DNA of 64,000 bases, from contig NC_009667.1 of NCBI RefSeq assembly GCF_000017405.1, positions 620,001-684,000 of the forward strand. The letters run 5' to 3'. Positions 1-8,613 of the stretch are shown piece after piece; the first letter of the stretch is position 1; each line of letters opens with the position of its first letter. The position numbers and the translations under genes are program-made. The notes under the pieces were generated by a model. The model saw only the letters and a program-made list of their open reading frames with translations, searched no databases and was not told the DNA's origin. Source of the stretch: Brucella anthropi ATCC 49188 (GTDB taxonomy: Bacteria > Pseudomonadota > Alphaproteobacteria > Rhizobiales > Rhizobiaceae).

Positions 1-1
1 C

Positions 2-388
2 TGGAATGATAATGTCAAGGAACTGAAGGGCGGCGAAGCCGACACGACCAACAACCGCATGGAGTTGATGGCGGCTATTTCGGCGCTTTCGGCACTCAAA
101 GAACCGTGCGAAGTCGATCTTTATACGGATTCGGTCTATGTGCGTGACGGCATTTCCGGCTGGATCGAAGGCTGGAAACGCAATGGCTGGAAGACTGCAG
201 CCAAAAAGCCGGTCAAGAATGCTGAGCTTTGGCAGGCGCTTGATGAAGCGCGCAAGCCGCACAAGGTCAACTGGCATTGGGTCAAGGGCCATGCCGGACA
301 TCCGGAAAATGAACGCGCCGACGAACTTGCCCGGGAGGGCATGGAGCCATTCAAGTATGGTGGGCGTAAGTCACTGAAAGTGCAATAA
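2..388 (+). CDS. rnhA: Ribonuclease HI, 3' part
   Basis: C-terminal part of RNase HI, which cuts the RNA strand of RNA-DNA hybrids in the cytoplasm. The frame is open from base 2, so the start and the first catalytic Asp lie outside the window. Visible active-site elements are the Glu in NNRMELMAA, the Asp in LYTDSVYV, and the His and Asp in [13 protein letters not shown]; the basic handle region around GWKRNGWKT is also present. The gene ends just before a strong hairpin terminator shared with the convergent peroxiredoxin gene. Family assignment is secure. Confidence 0.95.
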   Translation, partial: WNDNVKELKGGEADTTNNRMELMAAISALSALKEPCEVDLYTDSVYVRDGISGWIEGWKRNGWKTAAKKPVKNAELWQALDEARKPHKVNWHWVKGHAGHPENERADELAREGMEPFKYGGRKSLKVQ

Positions 389-397
389 ACTTGCATG

Positions 398-426
398 AAA
401 AAGGGCGGCATTGCCGCCCTTTTTTG
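398..426. terminator. Bidirectional hairpin terminator between rnhA and peroxiredoxin gene
   Basis: A GC-rich inverted repeat (AGGGCGGCA / TGCCGCCCT) is flanked by A residues on the left and a run of six T on the right, so it can act as an intrinsic terminator from both sides of this convergent gene pair. Confidence 0.85.
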
Positions 427-429
427 TTA

Positions 430-495
430 GAGCGCCGATCTGATCCAGTCAGATCGAAACGCGCGCTAATGAAATCGTTGGAAATGCTCTAGATC
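430..495. repeat. Intergenic repeat copy with GGAAATGCTCT end
   Basis: The stretch ends in GGAAATGCTCTAGATC, the reverse complement of the (A)GAGCATTTCC word that recurs near 16838 and 23222. It also holds an internal small palindrome, GATCTGATCCAGTCAGATC. It looks like one member of a dispersed short intergenic repeat family; its boundaries are uncertain. Confidence 0.45.
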
Positions 496-979
496 AAAGC
501 TGTTCGAGAATGCCCGACGCAGCCGATGTAACCGCTTGTCCGGCCTGCTCTTCGATGTTGAGCGTCGTGACCACACCGTCTTCCACGATTGCCGAATAAC
601 GCTTGGAACGAATGCCAAGGCCGCCAGCCGTTGCGTCGAGCTCAAGGCCTGCCGCTTTTGTGAACACTGCCGAACCATCGGCCAGATAGAGGATCTTGCC
701 TTCGCCGCCCGTGCTCTGTGCCCAAGCGCCCATGACAAAAGCATCATTCACCGCAACAACCGCGATCTGGTCGACACCCTTGGCAAGGATCGCATCGCGA
801 TTATCGAGATAGCCCGGCAGGTGATTGAGGCTGCAGGTCGGCGTAAAGGCGCCTGGAACGGCAAAGAGAACGACTTTCTTGCCCTTGAAGACTTCGTCGG
901 TCGTCATTTCCTTGACGCCGTCTGCGGTCTTCACCTTGAAAGTCGCTGCAGGCAACTTGTCGCCAACTTTGATCGTCAT
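494..979 (-). CDS. Peroxiredoxin, Prx5/AhpE-like 1-Cys type
   Basis: 161-residue cytosolic thiol peroxidase that reduces hydroperoxides using glutathione or thioredoxin-type donors. The peroxidatic cysteine is Cys49 in the motif PGAFTPTCS, with the conserved Thr three residues earlier; no second cysteine exists in the protein, so it is a 1-Cys enzyme. The length matches the Prx5 group of alphaproteobacteria (about 160 residues). The ATG is preceded by a good GAGGAG ribosome binding site. It lies downstream of, and on the same strand as, the DsbD-like gene, 140 bases away, so separate transcription is possible. Confidence 0.93.
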   Translation of the reverse strand: MTIKVGDKLPAATFKVKTADGVKEMTTDEVFKGKKVVLFAVPGAFTPTCSLNHLPGYLDNRDAILAKGVDQIAVVAVNDAFVMGAWAQSTGGEGKILYLADGSAVFTKAAGLELDATAGGLGIRSKRYSAIVEDGVVTTLNIEEQAGQAVTSAASGILEQL

Positions 980-1119
980 CTAATTTCTCCTCGGGGCAGG
1001 GGGCCGTCTGCTCCGCTGCCTACTGTCAAACTCTAATCGCACCGCGAAGCGCGGGCGGCACAGTTAAACCGATAACAGGTCGCTGGACAATTTTAAAACA
1101 AGGATAGAAGCAGGAAAAA

Positions 1120-1920
1120 CTAATCCAGCGTCACTTGACCGGAAACGGCTTTCCCGCCCTGCACGATGGTATAGTCAACGACGGCATTATCTGCCTCCCC
1201 GTGCACCTTTGCAGTGAAACGGTGGCCGGGCTGACTACTTTCAATTGCGACGGCATCGGAAATCCTGATCTTGTCGCTGGCGACAAACAACTCCACAGGG
1301 GCGGCGGGGTCGGGAACAGCAAGGTCGAAGACGGCTTGGTCTCCATCCCGCTTCACATCGCTTATGCCGAACGTTGAGGTTGCCGCCGTCGGTAGCCGGT
1401 CGAACGCAGTCTCAATGATCGTGCGGGCCGCTATCGCTTGTGGCGAATCCTGTTGTCCGTCTCCATTGAGTGGGAAATCGAACGTAGCCTGCACCGGAAT
1501 GCATATTTTTTCACAGACACCAAGGAAAACATGGCCTTTCAGCCGCGTGTCGGCGGCTGTGAGGTGAAAGACTATCGGCAGTGAAACGGGCTGTTTATAT
1601 CCAATCCCGCCTTCATCTTCTCCGCCAAACCGGACGGGTGCAGGAAAATCGATCTGTGCTTTCGCCTCACCTTCGATGTTGATCTGCGGCGGAACTCCCG
1701 CATCGCCGGGATTACGCCAATAGGTTTTCCAGCCTGGCTGCAACTCAACTTGCAAGGCACCGCGCCGTTCGTTGCTGGTCGCGTTGTTCGGGCTGTTGTC
1801 TTCAATGATGACGCGAACACGCCCGCCGGGCGTCTCGGTCCAGTCAGAGGTCGAGGCCAATGCCGGAAGTACCAGCGAGGCCAACAGAAACGGTGCTAGT
1901 GCAAGAGTTCGGATGTTCAT
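1120..1920 (-). CDS. Exported DsbD N-terminal-like (thiol-disulfide) protein
   Basis: About 266 residues with an N-terminal signal peptide (hydrophobic core LALAPFLLASLVLPALA). The mature part resembles the periplasmic alpha domain of DsbD/ScsB: the WKTYWRNPGDAG segment and the Cys pair in GVCEKICIPV are characteristic. No membrane beta domain or thioredoxin gamma domain follows, so it is a stand-alone domain that probably handles copper- or redox-related thiol transfer in the periplasm; partner unknown. The frame could start at a TTG six bases upstream, but the ATG at 1920 gives a normal signal peptide. The IS5-family element begins about 90 bases upstream and probably separates the gene from its original promoter surroundings. 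Confidence 0.8.
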   Translation of the reverse strand: MNIRTLALAPFLLASLVLPALASTSDWTETPGGRVRVIIEDNSPNNATSNERRGALQVELQPGWKTYWRNPGDAGVPPQINIEGEAKAQIDFPAPVRFGGEDEGGIGYKQPVSLPIVFHLTAADTRLKGHVFLGVCEKICIPVQATFDFPLNGDGQQDSPQAIAARTIIETAFDRLPTAATSTFGISDVKRDGDQAVFDLAVPDPAAPVELFVASDKIRISDAVAIESSQPGHRFTAKVHGEADNAVVDYTIVQGGKAVSGQVTLD

Positions 1921-2006
1921 GGGCAAAAGATGGAATGAAAAGATGGTCGCTTCAAGTCCAATATTGTCGAGCTGCGACGTCCATCGGTTGCTTGTGCGGA
2001 GGAAGC

Positions 2007-2788
2007 CTAGGCGGCGTGGACGAATTTGAGCCAGTATCTTGCGGTAGCAATATGAACCATGCTGATGAAGCTCTCGGCGAGTTGGTCGTATCGAGTAGCA
2101 ATGGCGCGGTTGATTTTCAGTCTGCCAAACATCCGTTCGATTAGGTTGCGCTGTTTATACAGCGTGCGATCATATTCAATCTTCACGCGGCGGTTTGCTC
2201 TGCCAGGAATGACGGGCTTGATATTGCGGCTGGCAAGATCATCACGAATGGCATCCGCATCATATCCCTTGTCAGCAAGAAGCGCCTGTGGCGCTTGCTC
2301 GGGTAAGCTGATCAGAGTGTCGTAAGCCTTGCAATCTGCGGCTTCGCCAACCGTCAGATGGAAGGCAAGCGGTCTTCCTCTGGCATCAGCCAGACAGTGA
2401 AGTTTACTGGTGAACCCGCCCCGCGAGCGGCCAAGAGCGCGTCGATGAATCCCCCCTTTCCGCCCGCTGCCGAAATATGGGCCCGAACTGTGGTGCTATC
2501 GATGCTGTAGTGGCCGCTGTCAGCCATGATCTCAGCGAGCGTGATCGAAACAGCCTCCCAGACCCCGGCTTCGCTCCAACGCCGAAACCGCCGATAGATC
2601 GTATTCCAATTGCCGTATTTGGGTGGGACATCCCGCCAAGGCGTCCCGCAGCGAAGTCTCCAAAGTATGCCGTTGATGATCGCACGATTTTGCTCCGGAC
2701 GACGACCGCGTCCCCGATTGACTGCTTCAATCGGCAATAAATCCTTCAGAACACGCCATTCGGATTCGCTCAGATCGCCTCGGCTCAT
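2007..2788 (-). CDS. IS5-family transposase, two frames joined by -1 frameshift
   Basis: The first frame starts at ATG 2788 (MSRGDLSESEW) and carries the DUF4096-like N-terminal domain and the first DDE Asp (YSIDSTTVRAH); alone it would stop at 2354. The second frame carries ALGRSRGGFTSKLHC, the second Asp in LLADKGYDAD and the Glu region NLIERMFGRLK, ending at 2007. The two meet at a slippery run (AAAGGGGGG on the coding strand, positions 2451-2459), where a -1 shift joins them, as is usual in this IS group. The stop codon TAG is completed by the flanking CTAG, outside the inverted repeat. The element may be active, since no other lesion is seen. Confidence 0.85.
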
Positions 2789-2856
2789 GACTGCCTCCAA
2801 AAAGCAGTCTTGAATCAAGCTGCGATCAATTCGTCAACCAATTCGTCCACGCCGCC
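2010..2856 (-). mobile_element. IS5-family (IS427-group-like) insertion sequence, 847 bp, complete
   Basis: Perfect 17-bp terminal inverted repeats GGCGGCGTGGACGAATT lie at 2010-2026 and, inverted, at 2840-2856. Both ends abut TA inside CTAG (2008-2009 and 2857-2858), which fits the TA target duplication of this group. Inside is one transposase encoded in two overlapping frames. The element sits between the DsbD-like gene and yqgE and ends about 90 bases upstream of the yqgE start, so it may have changed expression of yqgE. Confidence 0.9.
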
Positions 2857-2948
2857 TAGTTGGTTATCCGAACGAGTTTTCACGTCGAATCCGAGGCGGG
2901 AAATAAATGACCATTGTTATTTTGCGTAGTCTTGCTACCTTCATATTC

Positions 2949-3551
2949 ATGACCATTCTCAAGGCGCCAAACAAGGAGCAGGGTTTTCTGAACGGGCAGT
3001 TCCTGCTTGCCATGCCCGGAATGAGCGACGAGCGTTTTGCCCGGTCGGTGGTCTATATTTGTGCGCATTCCGATGAAGGCGCGATGGGCTTCATCATCAA
3101 TCAGCTTCAGCCGGTCGAATTTCCAGACCTCCTGCGTCAGATCGGGGTCATCGATGAGGATGAACTGATTATTCTGCCGGATCGCGCGCAGCATATGATG
3201 GTACGCAATGGCGGGCCTGTGGACCGTACGCGTGGCTTCGTGTTGCATTCCGATGATTACATGGTTGATTCCACAATGCCGGTTTCGGAGGAAGTCTGCC
3301 TCACAGCAACGGTCGATATTCTGCGCGCCATTTACGGGGGCAGGGGGCCGTCACGCGCGCTGATGGCGCTAGGCTATTCCGGCTGGGCGCCGGGCCAGAT
3401 CGAGGTGGAACTTGCCGAGAATGGCTGGCTAACCTGCGACGCGCCGCTCGACATGCTGTTCGACAGCGATATAGAGGGCAAATATTCGCGCCTGATGCTC
3501 CATATGGGCATCGATATGTCCCGGCTTGTTTCCGATGCAGGGCATGCTTGA
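2949..3551 (+). CDS. yqgE: YqgE/AlgH family protein (DUF179)
   Basis: About 200 residues of the conserved YqgE family, whose biochemical role is not settled. Family features seen are [15 protein letters not shown] near the N terminus, [18 protein letters not shown], and the C-terminal [20 protein letters not shown]. The frame extends up to ATG 2907, but the ATG at 2949 gives the normal family N terminus. The IS5-family element ends 93 bases upstream of this start, so the native promoter may be lost or replaced. It converges with the GGDEF/EAL gene; the gap contains inverted octamers and a small hairpin. Confidence 0.9.
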   Translation: MTILKAPNKEQGFLNGQFLLAMPGMSDERFARSVVYICAHSDEGAMGFIINQLQPVEFPDLLRQIGVIDEDELIILPDRAQHMMVRNGGPVDRTRGFVLHSDDYMVDSTMPVSEEVCLTATVDILRAIYGGRGPSRALMALGYSGWAPGQIEVELAENGWLTCDAPLDMLFDSDIEGKYSRLMLHMGIDMSRLVSDAGHA

Positions 3552-3561
3552 GAGCAGGATT

Positions 3562-3633
3562 AAGGCAATAGGGCAGTAAGGCAATATGTTTAAATTGCGT
3601 ACGGCCGAAACGGCCATATTTTCCTACTGCCCT
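3562..3633. repeat. Inverted octamer array (consensus ARGGCART), locus 1
   Basis: Three head-to-tail octamers AAGGCAAT, AGGGCAGT and AAGGCAAT occupy 3562-3585, and an inverted ACTGCCCT lies at 3626-3633. In between, GGCCG-AAA-CGGCC (3603-3615) followed by ATATTTT forms a small terminator-like hairpin. The octamer consensus is the same as the 8-bp unit AGGGCAGT known from the Brucella HOOF-print tandem repeats. The whole unit occupies the gap between two convergent genes. Confidence 0.6.
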
Positions 3634-3635
3634 AA

Positions 3636-6533
3636 TCAGGCCGCTGCAGCGTTGAGCTGTTCACGGATCATGCGGGTTGCTTCGTCGCGGCTCGTCGGCT
3701 GGCCGAACATGAAGCTCTGCACATATTCGCAACCCATCTGACGAAGCTGAAGCGCATCGCTTTCGCTCTCCACACCTTCGGTCACGACAGCAAGACCAAG
3801 ATCATGCGCCATGCTCACAATTGAACGCAGCAGGGTGGCTTTCTGCGGCTGGTCGCCCTTCACGAACGACCGGTCGATCTTGATGATGTCGAACGGGAAG
3901 CGCGTGAGATATGCCAGTGAGGAATAGCCGGTTCCGAAATCGTCAAGCGACAAGCCGATGCCCATCGCTTTAAGGCGGGCCAGAACGTGCGTGGACTGTT
4001 CCGGATTTTCCATGAGGACGGATTCAGTCAGTTCAAGCTTGAGGCTGCCCGGATTGAGATGAATGCGCGAAAGCACCGAGCGGACATCGTTGATGAGGTC
4101 CTGACGGATGAGCTGTGTAGATGACAGATTGACCGAAACGAAAAGGTCGAGCTTCGGGAATTGTTCCTGCCATGCGAACAGATCTTCTGCAGCCCGTTGC
4201 ATCGCAAACAGGCCAAGCTGGATGATAAGGCCGGAATTCTCGGCAATCGGAATGAATTCCGAGGGCGAAATGGCGCCGCGCCGTGGGTGTTCCCAGCGCA
4301 TGAGCGCTTCGAAACCGGCAATCGTGCCCTCGTCGAGCTTGACGATGGGCTGATAGACAAGGCTGATCTCGTCACGTTCCAGCGCGCGTCGCAGATCGGA
4401 TTCAAGCTGGAGCTTGTCGCTGCCGATAGCCCTGAAGGCAGGACGGAATGGCTCGATGCGGTCACCGCCGAAGCGCTTTGCCTGATACATGGCAAGTTCG
4501 GCGTCTTTCACGAAGTCTTCGGCGGTTGTTGCTGTCTTCGTCCAGGTAATCAGGCCGACGGACGCTGTCAGAACAATTTCGCGCTTTGCATAGGCAATTG
4601 GTGCACGGACGGCCTGACGCAGAGCCTCGGCAAAGGAGGCGATGCGTCCCGGATCGCTTTCAGAGGCGAGCAGCAGCCCGAACTGGTCGGAAGACAGGCG
4701 CGAGAGTGTATCCTGCGGCTTCATGAGGCGCGCCAGACGGCGCGAAATCGTCAGGAGGATCGTATCGCCCGCTGACATACCAAGGCTGTCGTTGACCTGT
4801 TTGAAGCGGTCTATGTCGATGATGAATACCGTCGGATGCAGATTGCTTTCACCACGCGCCATGTTCATGACATTGCTGAGACGGTCGAGGAACAGTTCGC
4901 GGTTTGGAAGGCCGGTCAGATTGTCGTGCACCGCATCGTGCAACAGGCGTTCTTCGGCCTTTTTCTGTTCCGTTACATTGACCAGCGTGCCGACACAACG
5001 CACCACTTCGCCATCTGAACCAATGACGGGGCGTGCACGAAGCGCATACCAGTGATAGTGGCCATCATTGGCACGGAGCCGGAAAATCTGACCGATACGT
5101 CCACGCCGGTTTTCCAAAATGGCATCAAGCGTCGAGCGGAAGCGGTCGCGGTCATCGGCGTGCATGGCGGGAAGCCAGTTGCGCACCGGGCCTTGCAGGC
5201 TGTTGGCCGTATTGCCAAGATAATTGGCGATGTCGGGCGTCGTCACCACGCGGTCGCGCGGTACGTCCCAATCCCATACGATATCCCCCGCACCGATGAC
5301 GGCGAGAGCCTGTCGCTCCATGTCGGACAGAAGGCCCTGTTGCAGCGCTCCGCCAGCGAAGGCATGCTGCATGACTGTAAAGCCGATCAGAAGAACGATC
5401 AGGACAAGACCACCACCAAGGGCAGGTTGCACGATATCATTATCGAGCCTGCCGGAAACCGTCATCCAGGCACCTAGAAGCCATATGAGGGTAAGAAGCC
5501 AGGCTGGTATCAGCATGACGGCGCGATCATACCCTTTGACCGCCAGATAGCCGATAATAGCGACACCGGACACAACGGTAAGTGCCAGCGAAATACGCGC
5601 AATACCGGAAGCCACGGGCGGATCGAAGACGGCAACCCCTGCAAGTGCCAGCAGACCCAGAACCCATGTTACCGCGCCGTAGCTGAAATGATCGTGCCAG
5701 CGGTTGAGATTGAGATAGGTGAACAGGAAAATCACAAGCGAGGCGGCAAGTGCCACCTCGGTGCCCGCGCGCCAGATTTGCTCATTGCCCGGCGTTATCT
5801 CCATCAGCTTGTTCCAGAAGCCGAAATCGACGCAGATATAGGCCAGAACCGCCCATGCAAGCGCGGCGGTTGCAGGGAACAGCGAAGTGCCCTTGACGAC
5901 GAAAAGGATGGTCAGAAACAGCGCCAGCAGGCCGGAAATGCCAAGCAGAATACCGCGATAAAGCGTGTAGGAATTGACCGCATCCTTGTAGGCTTCCGGC
6001 TCCCAGAGATAGAGCTGGGGCAGGTTGTGCGAAGACAGTTCGGCCACGAAGGTGACAACGCTGCCCGGATTGAGCGTAATGCGGAAAACGTCTGCATCGG
6101 CGCTTGGCTGGCGGTCGAGGGCAAAGCCCTCGCTTGGTGTGATCGATGCAATACGCGGGGAGCCAAGATCGGGCCAAATGACGCCGGAGCCGACAAGACG
6201 GAAATGCGGAGCCACAATCAGGCGGTCAATCTGCTCGTCGGTGGGGTTTGCAATCGAGAAAGCGGCCCAGTCGCCGGATGCCTTGCTGTTCTGATCGGCC
6301 TGCACTTCGATACGGCGCACAATGCCGTCAGGACCCGGTGCAGTCGATACCTGCACGCTCTCGCCCTTGTTGCGCAGAAGTTCGACAGCGCGAGACAGGT
6401 CGAGGGCAGTATCTTCCTTGGAAATCTTGATCGGTTCAATGGCCGATGCCTGGACGACCGAAACGGTCAGAAAAACCATGAGCGCGAGAAATCGCGCACC
6501 AGCAACAAACCACTTATCCGCAAAACCCGTCAC
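3636..6533 (-). CDS. Membrane GGDEF/EAL c-di-GMP phosphodiesterase with 7TM sensor and PAS
   Basis: 965 residues: signal peptide (to about 31), periplasmic sensory region (about 35-180), seven predicted membrane helices of 7TMR-DISM style (about 185-395), PAS domain (about 405-535), GGDEF domain (about 545-700) and EAL domain (about 715-955). The cyclase motif is degenerate (SSDQF in place of GGDEF), so synthesis is unlikely. The EAL domain keeps GFEALMRW, the VNLSS Asn, LELTES, DDFGTGYSSL, IKIDRSF and VTEGVE, so it should hydrolyse c-di-GMP. It starts with GTG overlapping the TGA of the GNAT gene, suggesting translational coupling. From memory of gene order it could be the orthologue of Brucella BpdA, but I cannot confirm that. 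Confidence 0.88.
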   Translation of the reverse strand: MTGFADKWFVAGARFLALMVFLTVSVVQASAIEPIKISKEDTALDLSRAVELLRNKGESVQVSTAPGPDGIVRRIEVQADQNSKASGDWAAFSIANPTDEQIDRLIVAPHFRLVGSGVIWPDLGSPRIASITPSEGFALDRQPSADADVFRITLNPGSVVTFVAELSSHNLPQLYLWEPEAYKDAVNSYTLYRGILLGISGLLALFLTILFVVKGTSLFPATAALAWAVLAYICVDFGFWNKLMEITPGNEQIWRAGTEVALAASLVIFLFTYLNLNRWHDHFSYGAVTWVLGLLALAGVAVFDPPVASGIARISLALTVVSGVAIIGYLAVKGYDRAVMLIPAWLLTLIWLLGAWMTVSGRLDNDIVQPALGGGLVLIVLLIGFTVMQHAFAGGALQQGLLSDMERQALAVIGAGDIVWDWDVPRDRVVTTPDIANYLGNTANSLQGPVRNWLPAMHADDRDRFRSTLDAILENRRGRIGQIFRLRANDGHYHWYALRARPVIGSDGEVVRCVGTLVNVTEQKKAEERLLHDAVHDNLTGLPNRELFLDRLSNVMNMARGESNLHPTVFIIDIDRFKQVNDSLGMSAGDTILLTISRRLARLMKPQDTLSRLSSDQFGLLLASESDPGRIASFAEALRQAVRAPIAYAKREIVLTASVGLITWTKTATTAEDFVKDAELAMYQAKRFGGDRIEPFRPAFRAIGSDKLQLESDLRRALERDEISLVYQPIVKLDEGTIAGFEALMRWEHPRRGAISPSEFIPIAENSGLIIQLGLFAMQRAAEDLFAWQEQFPKLDLFVSVNLSSTQLIRQDLINDVRSVLSRIHLNPGSLKLELTESVLMENPEQSTHVLARLKAMGIGLSLDDFGTGYSSLAYLTRFPFDIIKIDRSFVKGDQPQKATLLRSIVSMAHDLGLAVVTEGVESESDALQLRQMGCEYVQSFMFGQPTSRDEATRMIREQLNAAAA

Positions 6534-7150
6534 GAGCGTCCAACCTTGCCATTGATCATGCGGCTATCCGTCATACGTTTGTCGCTTTCTATAAGGGCAA
6601 AAAGCAGGTGATCCTGCCAGAAGCCGTTTATCTTGAGATAGGAACGCAGCAGTCCTTCTCTCTCAAATCCGGCTTTTTCGAGAAGCCGTATCGAACGCTC
6701 GTTATGAGGGATACAGGCTGCTTCAATCCGGTGCAACCGGAGTTGGTCGAATGCGAAGGGGATAACCAGCGATAGGGCCTCGGTCATATAACCCTTGCCG
6801 GCGTAAGGTTCGCCGCTCCAGTAGCCGATCATGCCGTTCTGGCCGACGCCACGCCGGATATTGCCGAGCGTAATGCCGCCGACGAGCTTGTTGTCGCTAT
6901 TGCGGAACACGAAAAATGGATAGCCGGTTCCAGCCGATATTTCGTCCTGAAAACGGCGCATCCGATGGCGGAAGGCGCTCTTGGTGAGGTCGTCGTCGGG
7001 CCATGTTGGCTCCCACGGGGCAAGAAAGGCGCGGCTCTGTTCCCGCAGACTGGCCCAACTCGCAAAATCGCTCATCATCGGCTCACGCAGATAAATGCGC
7101 TGGCCACGCAAGACGGTCGGATTGCTTCTACGGAAGGGCAGGCCGATCAT
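6530..7150 (-). CDS. rimJ: GNAT N-acetyltransferase, RimJ-like
   Basis: About 206 residues resembling ribosomal-protein Ser/Ala N-acetyltransferases of the RimJ/RimL type. Visible features are the NxxVG-type strand (DNKLVGGITLGNI), the acetyl-CoA loop GEPYAGKGYMTEAL and the C-terminal ACIPHNERSIRLLEKAGFEREG. ATG 7150 is preferred over the TTG at 7165, which falls inside the octamer repeat. The stop overlaps the start of the GGDEF/EAL gene, so the two form an operon. Substrate is inferred from family only. Confidence 0.85.
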   Translation of the reverse strand: MIGLPFRRSNPTVLRGQRIYLREPMMSDFASWASLREQSRAFLAPWEPTWPDDDLTKSAFRHRMRRFQDEISAGTGYPFFVFRNSDNKLVGGITLGNIRRGVGQNGMIGYWSGEPYAGKGYMTEALSLVIPFAFDQLRLHRIEAACIPHNERSIRLLEKAGFEREGLLRSYLKINGFWQDHLLFALIESDKRMTDSRMINGKVGRS

Positions 7151-7158
7151 GACGGGAT

Positions 7159-7264
7159 AAGGCAATATGGCAGTAAGTCAGTAAGGCAATAGGGAAGGGT
7201 GGACGTATTCGCCGAGCTAAACATACTGACCTACTCCCCTACTCCCCTAATGCCCTATTGCCTC
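7159..7264. repeat. Inverted octamer array (consensus ARGGCART), locus 2
   Basis: The left arm holds four octamers, AAGGCAAT, ATGGCAGT, AAGTCAGT and AAGGCAAT (7159-7190). The right arm has five units in opposite orientation (7225-7264: ACTGACCT, ACTCCCCT twice, AATGCCCT, ATTGCCTC). The 8-bp phase is kept in both arms, so the unit can fold into a long imperfect hairpin. It fills the gap between the M16 peptidase stop and the rimJ start. Confidence 0.6.
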
Positions 7265-7266
7265 AA

Positions 7267-8559
7267 TTATACAGCGATCTTCCTCGCATGCGCGCTGGTC
7301 GAAAGTGCATCCGATAGCCCGTCGAAGCTCATCAGTCGCCCAACCGGGCCGACACCGGCGATGGTGGGCTTGCTGTCGAGGAACAGGCGTCCTGCCAGAT
7401 CGGTCAACCGTTCTGGCGTAATCAGCGAAAGACGATCCATCAGCTCGCTGTTCTCGACAGGGCGACCATAGAGCAGGAACTGGCGCGCGACCTGTCCTGC
7501 ACGGCTTGCAGCGCTCTCCTGTGACATGAGAAGGCTTGCACGATACTGTGCGCGGGCGCGGTCCACTTCTTCGAGGCTGATGGAGTCAGCTGCCTTATGC
7601 AGTTCATCGATGAGGACGGGAACCAGTTCGACCAGCTCATCGCGACCCGTTGCAGCGTGGATGCCGAACAAACCGGTATCCGAGAAGCCCCAATGGAAGG
7701 CATAGACCGAATAGCAGAGGCCGCGTTTCTCGCGCACTTCCTGGAAGAGGCGTGAGGACATGCCGCCGCCGAGGACCATGGAGAGAAGCTGCGAGGCATA
7801 GAAATCGCGCACATGGTAGGCACGGCCTTCGAAGCCGATCAGAACCTGTGCATCCATGAGTTCGCGATTTTCACGGAAATCACCGCCAACATAGTGAGCA
7901 AGGTCAAGGGTCGGCGCTGTATTGTGGGCGCGGAAACCGCCGAGGCGTTTTTCGACTTCCTTCACGAATGCATCGTGATCGACACCGCCCGCAGCCGTCA
8001 CGACCATGCGGTCGGCGCTATACTGCTCGTCCATATACTGGCGCAGATCGGCGGAGGTAAAAGACATCACTGTCTCAGGTTCGCCGAGAATGGCGCGTCC
8101 GATCGGTTGATGGCGGTAGGCTGTTTCCGTGAAACGGTCGAAAACAATATCGTCGGGCGTGTCGTGTGCCGCGCCGATCTCCTGCATGATGACCTGTTTC
8201 TCGCGTTCCAGCTCAGCTTCGTCGAACTTGGACGCGGTCAGGATATCGGAGAGAATGTCGATAGCCAGCGGCACGTCATTGCGCAGAACACGCGCATAAT
8301 AGGATGTGGTTTCGACGCTGGTGGCGGCATTGATCTCGCCGCCGACATTTTCAATATCCGATGCTATTTGCCAGGCAGTGCGGTTTTCGGTTCCCTTGAA
8401 TGCCATATGCTCAAGAAGATGAGCAATGCCATGCCTGTCGGCAGCTTCGTTTCGCGCACCGGCCTTGACCCAGATTCCAAGCGCCACGCTTTCCACGTGG
8501 GACATTGTATCGGTGGCTATCGTCAATCCATTGGAAAGACGCGTTACTTCAACACCCAT
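7267..8559 (-). CDS. M16 family zinc peptidase (processing-peptidase-like)
   Basis: 430 residues, the size of single-module M16B peptidases. The inverted zinc motif HLLEH sits in GIAHLLEHMAFKGT, with the downstream Glu in the ETTSYYARV/EREKQVIMQE region completing the site; the C-terminal half includes the typical LFGIHAAT segment and YGRPV. It probably degrades small peptides in the cytoplasm or periplasm; no signal peptide is seen. ATG 8559 (MGVEVTRLSNG) is preferred over an upstream TTG. It is downstream of thrC on the same strand with a 54-base gap, suggesting an operon. Confidence 0.9.
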   Translation of the reverse strand: MGVEVTRLSNGLTIATDTMSHVESVALGIWVKAGARNEAADRHGIAHLLEHMAFKGTENRTAWQIASDIENVGGEINAATSVETTSYYARVLRNDVPLAIDILSDILTASKFDEAELEREKQVIMQEIGAAHDTPDDIVFDRFTETAYRHQPIGRAILGEPETVMSFTSADLRQYMDEQYSADRMVVTAAGGVDHDAFVKEVEKRLGGFRAHNTAPTLDLAHYVGGDFRENRELMDAQVLIGFEGRAYHVRDFYASQLLSMVLGGGMSSRLFQEVREKRGLCYSVYAFHWGFSDTGLFGIHAATGRDELVELVPVLIDELHKAADSISLEEVDRARAQYRASLLMSQESAASRAGQVARQFLLYGRPVENSELMDRLSLITPERLTDLAGRLFLDSKPTIAGVGPVGRLMSFDGLSDALSTSAHARKIAV

Positions 8560-8613
8560 AAGCAAACTGCTCCCTGCATTCCCGCTCTGGTTCTCGTCTC
8601 GGAGCCGGTCTTT

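Noticed and set aside
5688..6611. Plus-strand frame of 307 codons inside the GGDEF/EAL gene
   Set aside because: It lies opposite the membrane and signal-peptide part of a well-supported gene and has no ribosome binding site or family features.
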